DNA of 39,256 bases, taken from assembly GCA_009837885.1 (NCBI GenBank), contig VXSP01000045.1, positions 194,818-234,073 on the forward strand. Reading direction: 5' to 3'. The notes beneath the pieces are model-generated. The model worked only from the letters and a program-made list of their open reading frames with translations, was not told the origin of the DNA and ran no database searches. Positions 18,412-26,618 of this stretch are shown piece after piece. Made by a program: the position numbers and the translations under genes. Position 1 is the first letter of the stretch. Each line of letters starts with the position of its first letter. The stretch comes from Holophagales bacterium (GTDB taxonomy: Bacteria > Acidobacteriota > Thermoanaerobaculia > Multivoradales > Multivoraceae).

Positions 18412-19992
18412 TTGCGTAGCCTCGCCCTAGCGTTCCTTCTTGCGGTGCCGGCCGCGGCCGCCACCACCAACGCTCCCCTCGCCGACGCGACCGAACACCT
18501 CGACGCCGCCGCGATCGAGCGCCTCCTCGCGGCGTCCTTGGCTGCCGACGAGATCAACGCCGCCCAGGTCGACGGCATGACCGCGCTTCACTGGGCCGTC
18601 TACCACGATCGCGGCGACCTCGTCCGCCGCCTGCTCGACGCCGGCGCCGACGCCGCCGCCGCGAACCGCTACGGCGTCATCCCGCTGTCCCTGGCCTGCG
18701 CCAACGGCAACTTCGAGGTCGTCGAATCGCTCCTGGCGGCGGGCGCCGATCCGAACGCGCTGCTGCCTGGCGGCGAGACGGTGTTCATGACCGCGGCCCG
18801 GACCGGCCGGATCGAGGTCGTCGAAGCGCTCTACGAGGCCGGCGCCGACGTCCACTACCGCGAACCCAACCGCGGTCAGACGGCGCTCATGTGGGCGGCC
18901 GCCGAGGGCAACCTGGAAGTTGTCGAACTGCTGCTCGAGGTCGGTGCGGACCCCAACGCGACCCTGGACTCCGGCTTCACGCCGCTGCTGTTCGCGGTCC
19001 GCGAAGGACGGATCGACGTGATGGAGGCCCTCCTGCGGGCCGGCGTCGACGTAAACGCGCCGACGCCGGGCAAGGCGGTGAAGCGCGATCGACCGCTGCC
19101 CGGCGGACGCTCCGTACGACCCGGATCGACGCCGCTGCTGGTCGCGGTGACGAACGGCCACTTCGAACTCGCGGCCCGGCTGCTCGACGCGGGCGCCGAT
19201 CCGAATGCGGCCCATTCCGGGTACACGGCCCTCCACATGCTGGCCCGGGTGCGCAAACCGGGCGCCGGCGACAACAACCCGCGGCCGGACGGCTCGGGAT
19301 CCATGGACGGCCTGGACTTCGTCCGCGACATGGTTGGGCACGGCGCTGATCTCGAGGCCCGGATGGGAGTGAGGGCTCGCCTGAACAACACGAGCTACAA
19401 CGAACTGGGGGCGACGCCGTTCGTGCTCGCGGCGCTGGTCGCTGACGCCGACCTGATGCGAACGTTTGCCGACCTCGGCGCCGATCCGCTGACCCGAACC
19501 GACGACGGCTCGACGGCATTGATGGCCGCCGCCGGTCTTGGCACCCGGTCGCCCGGTGAGGACGCCGGCACCGAGGAAGAGGTGCTCGAGGCCGTGCAAC
19601 TCGCTCTCGATCTCGGTGCCGACATCAACGCGATCAATGACAACGGCGAAACCCCGATGCACGGCGCCGCCTACAAGAACCTGCCGCGGGTCGTTCATCT
19701 GCTGGCCGACAGCGGCGCCGACATCGAAGTGTGGAACCAGCACAACAAGTACGGCTGGACTCCGCTGACGATCGCGCGCGGCTACCGCTTCGGCAACTTC
19801 AAACCGTCCCCTGTGACGATCGCGGCGATCGAGACGATCATGCTCGCCGAAGGAGTGCGGCCGCCGACCGAAGAGGAAGAGGACGCCAAGGCGGTTGACA
19901 TCTACGCCAAGCCGGCGCCGAAGCCGCCGGAGCCCGAACCGCCGGAGTCGACGCCGAAGAAGGACGAAGCGAAGAAGCCTCCGGCGAACTGA
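18412..19992 (+). CDS. Secreted ankyrin-repeat protein
   Basis: A 526-residue protein starting at TTG 18412 directly after a GGGGGAG ribosome site, 10 bp behind the DUF1552 stop. It has a short signal peptide ('LALAFLLAVPAAAATT'). About nine or ten ankyrin repeats follow, for example 'DGMTALHWAVYHDRGDLVRRLLDAGAD', in two blocks separated by a less regular stretch (about 210-250). The C-terminal 45 residues are a charged Pro/Glu/Lys tail. Ankyrin genes commonly accompany DUF1592/DUF1552 pairs. I infer a binding or scaffold role in the same periplasmic system. The repeats resemble those of 6273-8594 in type, but the two proteins are not simple copies. Confidence 0.9.
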   Translation: MRSLALAFLLAVPAAAATTNAPLADATEHLDAAAIERLLAASLAADEINAAQVDGMTALHWAVYHDRGDLVRRLLDAGADAAAANRYGVIPLSLACANGNFEVVESLLAAGADPNALLPGGETVFMTAARTGRIEVVEALYEAGADVHYREPNRGQTALMWAAAEGNLEVVELLLEVGADPNATLDSGFTPLLFAVREGRIDVMEALLRAGVDVNAPTPGKAVKRDRPLPGGRSVRPGSTPLLVAVTNGHFELAARLLDAGADPNAAHSGYTALHMLARVRKPGAGDNNPRPDGSGSMDGLDFVRDMVGHGADLEARMGVRARLNNTSYNELGATPFVLAALVADADLMRTFADLGADPLTRTDDGSTALMAAAGLGTRSPGEDAGTEEEVLEAVQLALDLGADINAINDNGETPMHGAAYKNLPRVVHLLADSGADIEVWNQHNKYGWTPLTIARGYRFGNFKPSPVTIAAIETIMLAEGVRPPTEEEEDAKAVDIYAKPAPKPPEPEPPESTPKKDEAKKPPAN

Positions 19993-20002
19993 GCAGTCTC
20001 CC

Positions 20003-21010
20003 TTGCGACTGATCGCACTCCCGTTCGCCGGTGTTGCCCTTCTCGTCTGCGCGGTCGCCCTCCCGGCCCAGGAACCTCCGCGGCCCGTTCGCAACGACAT
20101 CGCCCGGGCCGGGGAGGAGTTCCTGGTCCTCCGCCACCAGAAGCTCCAGAAGGGCACCCACGAGCGCTTCTTCGAGCTGAGCCGCGACGGCGTCTGGCCG
20201 ATCTTCGAGAAGATCGGCAGCCGGGTCGTCGGACAGTGGCAGGTGGTTCACCCGGATGGCGGCGGCAGCGCCGACTTCGACGAGGGCTACCGCCTTGCCC
20301 GCTATCGCAGCTACAACCACTGGGCCGCCACCCGGGCCGCGGACCGGCTGGGCGGTAACGGCGAGGACTGGCAGGCCTTCCGCGAGGCGCTTGCCGCCAG
20401 ACGCCAGTTGGAGCTGGGGTCGGACGGTCCGATCTATCTCGTAGGGGACATGGCGCCCGGCGGGCCGTACTACATGCCCGGTCTCGACGAGGACTACGAG
20501 ATTGCCGAGCCAGAAGGTGAGGCGGATGCCCGCGCCGAACTCCCGGTGCGGAGCGCCCGGGCCCGGCCGGGCGAGGAGATCATCACGCTGCGCTACTTCC
20601 GCATCCGCAAGGGGACCTTCGAGGAGTTCAGGCGGCTGAGCCGGGAAGGCATCTGGCCGTACTTCGAGAAGAACGGTGCGCGGATCGTGGGGCAATGGCG
20701 CCGGGTCTATCCGACGCCGGAGGGGCTCGATCGCAGTGGAACCGAAGTCGGTGCAACGGAGAGCCCCGACTTCGACGAGGTCTACATGATGGCGCGCTAC
20801 GCCAGCTACGAGCACTGGCAGGCGACGAGACCCGCCGTCATGACGCGTCTGGGCGGCAACGGCCCGGACTACGAGGCATGCGTCGAAGCGCTGGAACGCC
20901 GGCGCAACCTCACGCTCGACACCTCGGTGCGGTTCCTGCGCGGGCACTTCTACGGCAGCCCGCCGGTCTACCTTCCGCCGCTTGACGAAACGTACCGCCG
21001 CGTCCGCTAG
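20003..21010 (+). CDS. Secreted tandem NIPSNAP-like protein
   Basis: A 335-residue protein beginning at TTG 20003, 10 bp after the ankyrin gene, with a signal peptide ending 'ALPAQEP'. It contains two copies of one module. 'EEFLVLRHQKLQKGTHERFFELSRDGVWPIFEKIG' (about 33-67) matches 'EEIITLRYFRIRKGTFEEFRRLSREGIWPYFEKNG' (about 190-225). Each copy goes on to 'RVVGQWQVVHP' or 'RIVGQWRRVYP' and a 'YRSYNHWAATR' or 'YASYEHWQATR' helix. The pattern fits the NIPSNAP/dimeric alpha-beta-barrel (ferredoxin-like) fold, here a fused tandem. The reaction is unknown. There is no strong ribosome site, so coupling to the previous gene is likely. Last gene of the DUF1592 operon. Confidence 0.82.
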   Translation: MRLIALPFAGVALLVCAVALPAQEPPRPVRNDIARAGEEFLVLRHQKLQKGTHERFFELSRDGVWPIFEKIGSRVVGQWQVVHPDGGGSADFDEGYRLARYRSYNHWAATRAADRLGGNGEDWQAFREALAARRQLELGSDGPIYLVGDMAPGGPYYMPGLDEDYEIAEPEGEADARAELPVRSARARPGEEIITLRYFRIRKGTFEEFRRLSREGIWPYFEKNGARIVGQWRRVYPTPEGLDRSGTEVGATESPDFDEVYMMARYASYEHWQATRPAVMTRLGGNGPDYEACVEALERRRNLTLDTSVRFLRGHFYGSPPVYLPPLDETYRRVR

Positions 21011-21133
21011 CGAGGGAATTCGAGTCAAGAGCAAGAATCGAGGTGCAATGCTGCGCCGGTCATACGAGGATTCTCTGCGCGGCACGTAGCTGCGGTCGCT
21101 ACTCGGTGACGGAGTACCGGAGGGAGGATGCGT

Positions 21134-22039
21134 ATGGTCGAATCTGTAGAGAACCGAACCCCGATGACGGGCGGCCGCCGTTCCCGGCCGAACGAACGGC
21201 CTCTCGCTGAACGGCATGCGGAGGTCGTGGCAGCGGCCTGCCGCGCGATCGAGGCGGCGGTGGAGCCCCCGGACCTCGACGCGCTGGCCCAGGGGGCCGG
21301 CATGAGCCGGTTCCACTTCCACCGGGTCTTCAAGAGAGTCACGGGCGTCACGCCGCGGGCATACATCGCCGGTCATCGGGGGGATCGGGTTCGCGAGACG
21401 CTCCAGACCTCCCGAACCGTGACTGACGCGATCTACGACGCCGGCTTCAACTCGAGCGGCCGGTTCTACGCGGCGTCGTCCGAGATGCTCGGCATGGCGC
21501 CCTCGACGTTCCGGCGCGGCGGCGGCGGAGAGACGATCCGGTTCGCGGTGGGCGAGTGCTCCCTGGGCTCGATTCTCGTGGCGGCGACGGAGAAGGGAAT
21601 CTGCACCATCCTGCTCGGCGACGAGCCTGACAGGCTGGTGCGGGAGCTGGAGGACCGTTTCCCGAAGGCGGAACTTGCCGGTGGCGAGCCGGAGTTCGAG
21701 TCGTTGGTGGCGCGGGTCGTCGGCCTCGTCGAAGCACCGGCTCTCGGCCACGACCTGCCGCTCGACATCCGCGGCACGGCCTTCCAGCAGCGAGTCTGGC
21801 AGGCGCTCCGGGAGATCCCGGCCGGCGAGACCGCGAGCTACAGCGGGCTCGCCGCCGCGGTCGGATCGCCGAGAGCTTCCCGGGCAGTAGCGAGCGCATG
21901 CGCCGCCAACCCGCTCGCCATAGCGATTCCCTGCCACCGGGTGGTTCGCAGCGACGGCGCGGTCGGTGGCTACCGCTGGGGAGTGGAGCGGAAGCAGACC
22001 CTCCTAGCCCGTGAGGCCTCCCGCGCTGTAGTTGAATGA
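21134..22039 (+). CDS. Ada-like AraC regulator fused to O6-alkylguanine-DNA alkyltransferase
   Basis: A 301-residue DNA-repair regulator. An AraC-type helix-turn-helix domain (about 20-125; 'DLDALAQGAGMSRFHFHRVFKRVTGVTPRAYI') is followed by the alkyltransferase domain, with 'FQQRVWQALREIPAGETASYSGLA' and the acceptor motif 'IPCHRVVR' (Cys267). The N-terminal zinc/Cys domain of E. coli Ada, which senses methylphosphotriesters, is absent. Activation, if any, must therefore work differently. The start at 21134 sits five bases after GGGAGG; the ATG at 21128 overlaps that site. The 117 bp upstream hold no clear promoter or operator that I can name. Monocistronic as far as can be seen. Confidence 0.92.
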   Translation: MVESVENRTPMTGGRRSRPNERPLAERHAEVVAAACRAIEAAVEPPDLDALAQGAGMSRFHFHRVFKRVTGVTPRAYIAGHRGDRVRETLQTSRTVTDAIYDAGFNSSGRFYAASSEMLGMAPSTFRRGGGGETIRFAVGECSLGSILVAATEKGICTILLGDEPDRLVRELEDRFPKAELAGGEPEFESLVARVVGLVEAPALGHDLPLDIRGTAFQQRVWQALREIPAGETASYSGLAAAVGSPRASRAVASACAANPLAIAIPCHRVVRSDGAVGGYRWGVERKQTLLAREASRAVVE

Positions 22040-22085
22040 ACCGGCGGTGGCCTGACAAAGAGCGACGCCTCGAGCATTCTTTCCG

Positions 22086-23495
22086 ATGACCAAAATGAAC
22101 ACCAATCCGAACGGTTCGCTGTTTCCCGACCATGATTCCCTGACGGCAGCAGACCACAGGCTCACCGAGCGCCTTGGCGCGGCGCGACGTCTCATGCCGT
22201 CGCGCGACGTAGTTCCCGGCGGCCCGTCCGGCGTGTGGCTCCGGGAACTGCGAAGCATGGAATTCGACCAGCCCAAGGAGCTGGCGGGGCTAGTGGAATG
22301 GGTGATCGAGGGGCTCGAAACCGGTACGGTACACGTGACGCATCCGGGCTATCTTGGCTTGTTCAACCCTGCGCCGACGTTTGCCGCCGAGTGCGCCGAC
22401 CGCATTGTCTCTGTATTCAACCCCCAGATCTGCCTCCATTCGCATGCGCCGGCGGCGGTCGAGATCGAACTGCACGTGATCCGGGAAGTAGCACGCAGGG
22501 CCGGCATGCCGGATGGCTCGGGCGGACACTTCACAAGCGGTGGATCGGAAGCGAACTTCACGGGAATGCTCTGCGCTCTGCAAGCAGGATCCCCGGCGTA
22601 CGGTGATGATGGCTTGTGTGCATTCGCCCATCCGCCGTGCATTTTTGTGTCGGAGGAGAGCCATTTGGCATGGCTGAAGATCGCTCACGCCGCGGGCGTC
22701 GGGCGCAACGCGGTCCGGCTGATTCAGACCGATGGGCGCGGACGCATGGACCCCGAGGCGTTGACCGAAACGATCGAAACTGACGTCCGCAGTGGCAACA
22801 TGCCTGTCATGATAGCGGCGACGGCTGGCACGACCAACGCGGGGATGGTCGATCCGTTGACCCAGTGCGGCGAAATAGCCAGAAAGCACGGCATGTGGTT
22901 CCACGTCGACGCGGCATGGGGTGGTGCGCTGATCGCCAGAGATACTGGCGCTCTCAAGGGCATCGAACAAGCGGACTCGATCACGATTGACGCCCACAAG
23001 TGGTTCGCAACGACCATGGGGGCGGGCATGTTCCTGACCTCCAGACCGGATCTCGCCGCTCAGGTCTTCCGCATAGATGCGAGCTACATGCCCAGGAGCG
23101 ACACGGCCAAGGACTTCTATGTCAATTCCAACCAGTGGTCGCGACGGTTCGTCGGACTGCGGATGTTTCTTGCACTCGGAACAGCAGGATGGGTGGGATA
23201 CGCGGACCATGTAGAGCGCGCCATTCGATTGGCGGACAGACTCGCATGGCTGTTGCAGCACGAAGGTTGGTCGCTCGTGAACCACTCTCCCATGGCTGTT
23301 GCATGCCTCGTGCCACCCGAAGGCCATGAAGCCGTTCGAAACTACGTCGATGCCGTTCGCAGCGACGGCCGGTTCTGGGTGTCAACTGCAATCTTCGAAG
23401 GCAAGCCGGTGCTGCGAGCCTGCATAACCAACGGGCGAACGAGCGAACGCGATATCGATGCACTCGTCGAAGTTCTGGCCTCCGTCCGGGTTTGA
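22086..23495 (+). CDS. PLP-dependent group II decarboxylase family protein
   Basis: A 469-residue fold-type I PLP enzyme of the aromatic-L-amino-acid/glutamate decarboxylase group. Visible motifs are 'HPGYLGLFNP' (substrate-loop region), 'GHFTSGGSEANF' (PLP phosphate binding), 'HVDAAWGGALIARD' (Asp to the pyridine nitrogen) and 'IDAHKWF' with the Schiff-base Lys305. It should decarboxylate an amino acid, though some relatives are aldehyde synthases or lyases. Codon usage is visibly less GC-biased than the flanks, as is the next gene, suggesting acquisition by transfer. No clear ribosome site precedes the ATG at 22086; an ATG at 22095 is also possible. The 46 bp before it hold nothing recognisable. 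Confidence 0.9.
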   Translation: MTKMNTNPNGSLFPDHDSLTAADHRLTERLGAARRLMPSRDVVPGGPSGVWLRELRSMEFDQPKELAGLVEWVIEGLETGTVHVTHPGYLGLFNPAPTFAAECADRIVSVFNPQICLHSHAPAAVEIELHVIREVARRAGMPDGSGGHFTSGGSEANFTGMLCALQAGSPAYGDDGLCAFAHPPCIFVSEESHLAWLKIAHAAGVGRNAVRLIQTDGRGRMDPEALTETIETDVRSGNMPVMIAATAGTTNAGMVDPLTQCGEIARKHGMWFHVDAAWGGALIARDTGALKGIEQADSITIDAHKWFATTMGAGMFLTSRPDLAAQVFRIDASYMPRSDTAKDFYVNSNQWSRRFVGLRMFLALGTAGWVGYADHVERAIRLADRLAWLLQHEGWSLVNHSPMAVACLVPPEGHEAVRNYVDAVRSDGRFWVSTAIFEGKPVLRACITNGRTSERDIDALVEVLASVRV

Positions 23496-23574
23496 TCAGG
23501 ACACCAGCGCCCCGTTTCGATAGAGCCCGCAGAGTCTCAGAGTCCGAGAACTCCCAGGCTAGGAGGAGAAGCTC

Positions 23575-23979
23575 GTGAACGTCAATGAACGTCTTGCCGA
23601 AGACCGCTGGTCAGGCGGGCTCGCACTCACTATCGAGTCCCGAGAGCCGGACTTGGTGGTGGCAACAATGACTGTCACCGATGCGGCAAGGAACGCGTTC
23701 GGAACGGTCCACGCCGGAGCATTGATCTGGTTAGCCGATATCGCAGCGACGCTTTGTGCGGTCGGCGATCCGGAGAGTGTGCGGGAAAACGGTGAAGGCT
23801 TCCCCTTGGCCGTGGACCTGCACACAGTCTTGCTCGGCAATGAGCGCGACGGCAAGCTGACCGCCCGGTCGACGGCAATCAGGCGTGGAAGGAAGCTCAT
23901 TGTTGTGCGGACCCTCGTAACGGGTCCAACAGACCGACTGCTGATTGACATGACGACGACGCACCTGCGAGCAGATTGA
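23575..23979 (+). CDS. PaaI-type hotdog thioesterase
   Basis: A 134-residue single hotdog-domain protein starting at GTG 23575 behind AGGAGGAG. The family signature 'FGTVHAGALIWLADIAAT' (about 42-59; HxGxxxxxAD type) is followed by 'AVDLHTVLL' and 'LTARSTAIRRGRKLIVVRT'. Such proteins hydrolyse aryl- or acyl-CoA thioesters as homotetramers in the cytoplasm. It lies 79 bp after the decarboxylase, shares its lower GC, and precedes the second sulfatase by 9 bp. Substrate unknown. Confidence 0.88.
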   Translation: MNVNERLAEDRWSGGLALTIESREPDLVVATMTVTDAARNAFGTVHAGALIWLADIAATLCAVGDPESVRENGEGFPLAVDLHTVLLGNERDGKLTARSTAIRRGRKLIVVRTLVTGPTDRLLIDMTTTHLRAD

Positions 23980-23988
23980 GGTCGCTCT

Positions 23989-25407
23989 ATGTGGCGGAGC
24001 CCGAAGAGAACGGTTCTCGTCGGCCTGACGATTCTGCTCGTTGGGACGGCGGGCGCTGCTGCCGGCACGGAACGGCCGAACGTGATCTTCATCCTGGCGG
24101 ACGACCTGGGATACGGGGATCTCGGTTCGTACGGACAGCAGGTCATCCGGACGCCAAGCCTGGACCGGATGGCTGCCGAGGGGATCCGTTTCACGCAGTT
24201 CTACGCCGGAGCGACTGTCTGCGCGCCGTCGCGCAGCGTGCTGATGACCGGCCAGCACACGGGCCATACTCATGTCCGCGGCAACGCCAGGGGAACCGCC
24301 CAGTCGCTGCGCGAAGAGGACGTCACCGTTGCGGAGGTGCTCCAGTCCGCCGGATACGCGACCGGCCTGTTCGGCAAGTGGGGCCTCGGCGAGGTCGGCA
24401 TGGAAGGCCATCCCCTCAGCCAGGGGTTCGACGCGTTCTATGGCTACCTCAACCAGGTTCATGCCCACAACTACTATCCCGAGTTCCTGTGGCGGGGTCT
24501 GCAGAAGGTCTCGCTCCGGAACAAGGTCGAGAGGACGCCGCGTCCGTATGGCGGTTTCGAGGGCGGTTGGGCGACGGAGCGCAAGGAGTACTCCCACGAC
24601 CTGATCATGCGCGAGGCGCTGGCATGGCTGGAGGAGCAGAAGGACGCACCCTTCTTCCTCTACCTCGCGCTGACGATTCCGCACGCCAACAACGAAGCCA
24701 CGCGGGCCGTCGGCGACGGGGCGGAGGTGCCGGAGTACGGCGTCTACGAGGCCGAGGACTGGGCGAACCCCGACAAGGGCCAGGCGGCCATGATCACGCG
24801 GATGGGCCGGGATGTGGGCGCGCTGCTCCGGCGGCTGGCGGAACTCGGAATCGACGAGAAGACGCTCGTCATGTTCTCGTCGGACAACGGACCGCACAAC
24901 GAGTCGAACCACGACCTGCTCCGGTTCAACCCCTCCGGCAACCTGCGCGGCATCAAGCGGGACCTGTACGACGGCGGCATCCGGGTTCCGTTCCTGGCCT
25001 GGTGGCCGGGAACGATTGCGCCGGGTCAGACATCGGACCACATCGGCTACTTCGGCGACCTGATGGCCACCGTCGCCGACCTCCTGGATGTCGACACGCC
25101 ACCGGGCACCGACTCGATCAGCTTCGCCCCGACGTTGCGGGGACGCCCCGGCGAGCAGAGGACGCACGACTACCTCTACTGGGAGTTCTACGAAGCGGGA
25201 TCGGCGCAGGCGGTTCGGCTAAGGCAGTGGAAGGGCGTCCGCCGGCCGATGCTGACGGGCCGCCTGGAGCTCTACGACGTCTTGCGGGACGAGGGCGAAC
25301 GGTACGACGTGGCCCGCAACTACCCGGAGGTGGTCGAGGAGATCGAGCGGATCATGAACGAGGCCCATGTGCCTCATCCGAACTGGACGCCGCCGTCGAA
25401 CCGTTAG
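23989..25407 (+). CDS. Secreted arylsulfatase A-type sulfatase
   Basis: A 472-residue sulfatase with an N-terminal signal peptide ('RTVLVGLTILLVGTAGAAAG'). 'VIFILADDLGYGDLGSYG' gives the calcium-binding aspartates. The active-site signature 'CAPSRSVLMTGQ' (Cys78) is canonical for formylglycine formation. 'FSSDNGPHNES', 'YDGGIRVPFLAWWPG' and the C-terminal 'ELYDVLRDEGERYDVARNYPE' complete the family pattern. Unlike the sulfatase at 8677 it is not a lipoprotein and carries the CxPSR form. It starts 9 bp after the thioesterase stop, with TTGAGGT upstream. Substrate unknown; the nearby Rieske oxygenase is 122 bp downstream. Confidence 0.94.
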   Translation: MWRSPKRTVLVGLTILLVGTAGAAAGTERPNVIFILADDLGYGDLGSYGQQVIRTPSLDRMAAEGIRFTQFYAGATVCAPSRSVLMTGQHTGHTHVRGNARGTAQSLREEDVTVAEVLQSAGYATGLFGKWGLGEVGMEGHPLSQGFDAFYGYLNQVHAHNYYPEFLWRGLQKVSLRNKVERTPRPYGGFEGGWATERKEYSHDLIMREALAWLEEQKDAPFFLYLALTIPHANNEATRAVGDGAEVPEYGVYEAEDWANPDKGQAAMITRMGRDVGALLRRLAELGIDEKTLVMFSSDNGPHNESNHDLLRFNPSGNLRGIKRDLYDGGIRVPFLAWWPGTIAPGQTSDHIGYFGDLMATVADLLDVDTPPGTDSISFAPTLRGRPGEQRTHDYLYWEFYEAGSAQAVRLRQWKGVRRPMLTGRLELYDVLRDEGERYDVARNYPEVVEEIERIMNEAHVPHPNWTPPSNR

Positions 25408-25427
25408 GAGCGCCGGTGGCGCCATCT

Positions 25428-25436
25428 TGTTAGAGT
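25428..25436 (+). promoter_or_regulatory. Possible extended -10 promoter of the Rieske gene
   Basis: TGT-TAGAGT is an extended -10 match just after the sulfatase gene. Transcription would start near 25443, which lies downstream of the first ATG at 25439. If real, it therefore argues for the later start at 25529. No convincing -35 is present. Confidence 0.3.
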
Positions 25437-25528
25437 AGATGGCCCTAGAGGCGGGCGAGTTGGCTGGGAGGTCGACCCCGGTGCCCGAGCCGCCGGTGCG
25501 TGTCACTCCGAGGAGCAACGCTGGCCCC

Positions 25529-26596
25529 ATGATCTCGAAACCGGATCGACCTCCGCTGAGTCCATACGATGAACTGCCGCCTTTCCCCGAGGGCTGGTAC
25601 TTCGTAGCCAGCCGCGACTCGATTCAGCGCGAGAAGCTGATCGAGAAGACCTGGATGGGGGAGGAGATCGTCGCCTGGTGCGACGACCACGGCCGGATCT
25701 GCGTGGCCGATGCCTTCTGCCCGCATCTGGGCTCCCACATGGGGCCGACGGTGGGCGGCGTTGTGCGCGACGGTTGTCTCGTCTGTCCGTTCCACGGCTT
25801 CACGTTCGATTCGACGGGCCGGTGCGTCGCCACTCCGAACGCCCCGGCGCCGAGCGCCGCGAAACTGAAGGTCTACGCAACCAGGGAGGTCCTGGGCATG
25901 GTCTTCGCCTGGTGGGGATACGCGGGCAGGCCGGCGCACTGGCATCTGCCCGAGGATCCGCTCGCCGGGCCGAAGTGGAGCGAACTGCGGTCCTGCCTGC
26001 TGCGTTTCCGCGGCCATCCCCAGGAAACGACGGAGAACTCCGTGGACATAGAACATCTGGGCTACACGCATGGCTACAGCGATGTGCGCCCGGTTGGTTC
26101 GACGCTGGTCCAGGGCGCCTACCTGAAGAGCTGCTTCGACTTCAAGGCGGTTCGAAGGGTCGCGGGCATCGTGGACGTGGTTTCGGAGATCTCGGCGGTG
26201 GCCCACGTCCACGGGCTGGGTTACTCCTTCGTCGAGTTCCACGAGAAGACGATCGGCATGGATTCGAGATTGTGGGTGCTCGCGACACCCGTGGACGGCA
26301 CGGTGGTGGATCTGACCCTGGTCAGCCAGGTACGTGAGATCCGGAAGCCGGGACGGTTCTTCATGGGCTTCGGGTTCCTGCCCGTGAGCCTGCGCCACCG
26401 GCTGATGAATCGCCTTGTCCTGCGCGAAGAGAGACAGTTCGTCCAGCAGGACGTCGTGATCTGGGAGAGGAAGCGCTACCAGGCTCCGCCCCGGCTAAGC
26501 GAGGCCGACGGCCCTGTCGGCAAGTACCGCCAGTACTCCCGGCAGTTCTATCCGGAACTCGAATCCCAGCGCAGGCCGGCCCTGAGCGTCGTCTGA
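25529..26596 (+). CDS. Rieske non-haem iron oxygenase (KshA/DAF-36-like)
   Basis: A Rieske-type oxygenase of 355 residues from the ATG at 25529; an ATG at 25439 would add 30 low-complexity residues. GAGGAG lies 13 bases before 25529. The [2Fe-2S] ligands are in 'CPHLGSHMG' and 'CPFHGF'. The mononuclear iron site is in 'NSVDIEHLGYTHG' (Asp, His-x4-His). The architecture and opening 'FPEGWYFVASRDSI' resemble 3-ketosteroid 9-hydroxylase KshA and the cholesterol 7-desaturase DAF-36/Neverland group, so a steroid or other polycyclic lipid is a reasonable substrate guess. No reductase or ferredoxin gene is adjacent. It converges on the P450 operon with 20 bp between stops. Confidence 0.88.
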   Translation: MISKPDRPPLSPYDELPPFPEGWYFVASRDSIQREKLIEKTWMGEEIVAWCDDHGRICVADAFCPHLGSHMGPTVGGVVRDGCLVCPFHGFTFDSTGRCVATPNAPAPSAAKLKVYATREVLGMVFAWWGYAGRPAHWHLPEDPLAGPKWSELRSCLLRFRGHPQETTENSVDIEHLGYTHGYSDVRPVGSTLVQGAYLKSCFDFKAVRRVAGIVDVVSEISAVAHVHGLGYSFVEFHEKTIGMDSRLWVLATPVDGTVVDLTLVSQVREIRKPGRFFMGFGFLPVSLRHRLMNRLVLREERQFVQQDVVIWERKRYQAPPRLSEADGPVGKYRQYSRQFYPELESQRRPALSVV

Positions 26597-26618
26597 GACG
26601 ACGAGCGCGTTCGTCGTC
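26597..26618. terminator. Hairpin between convergent genes (bidirectional terminator candidate)
   Basis: GACGACGA and TCGTCGTC form a perfect 8-bp stem around a 6-base loop. The hairpin starts right after the Rieske stop codon and reaches two bases into the stop codon of the FAD oxidoreductase on the other strand. There is no T-tract on either side. Confidence 0.5.
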
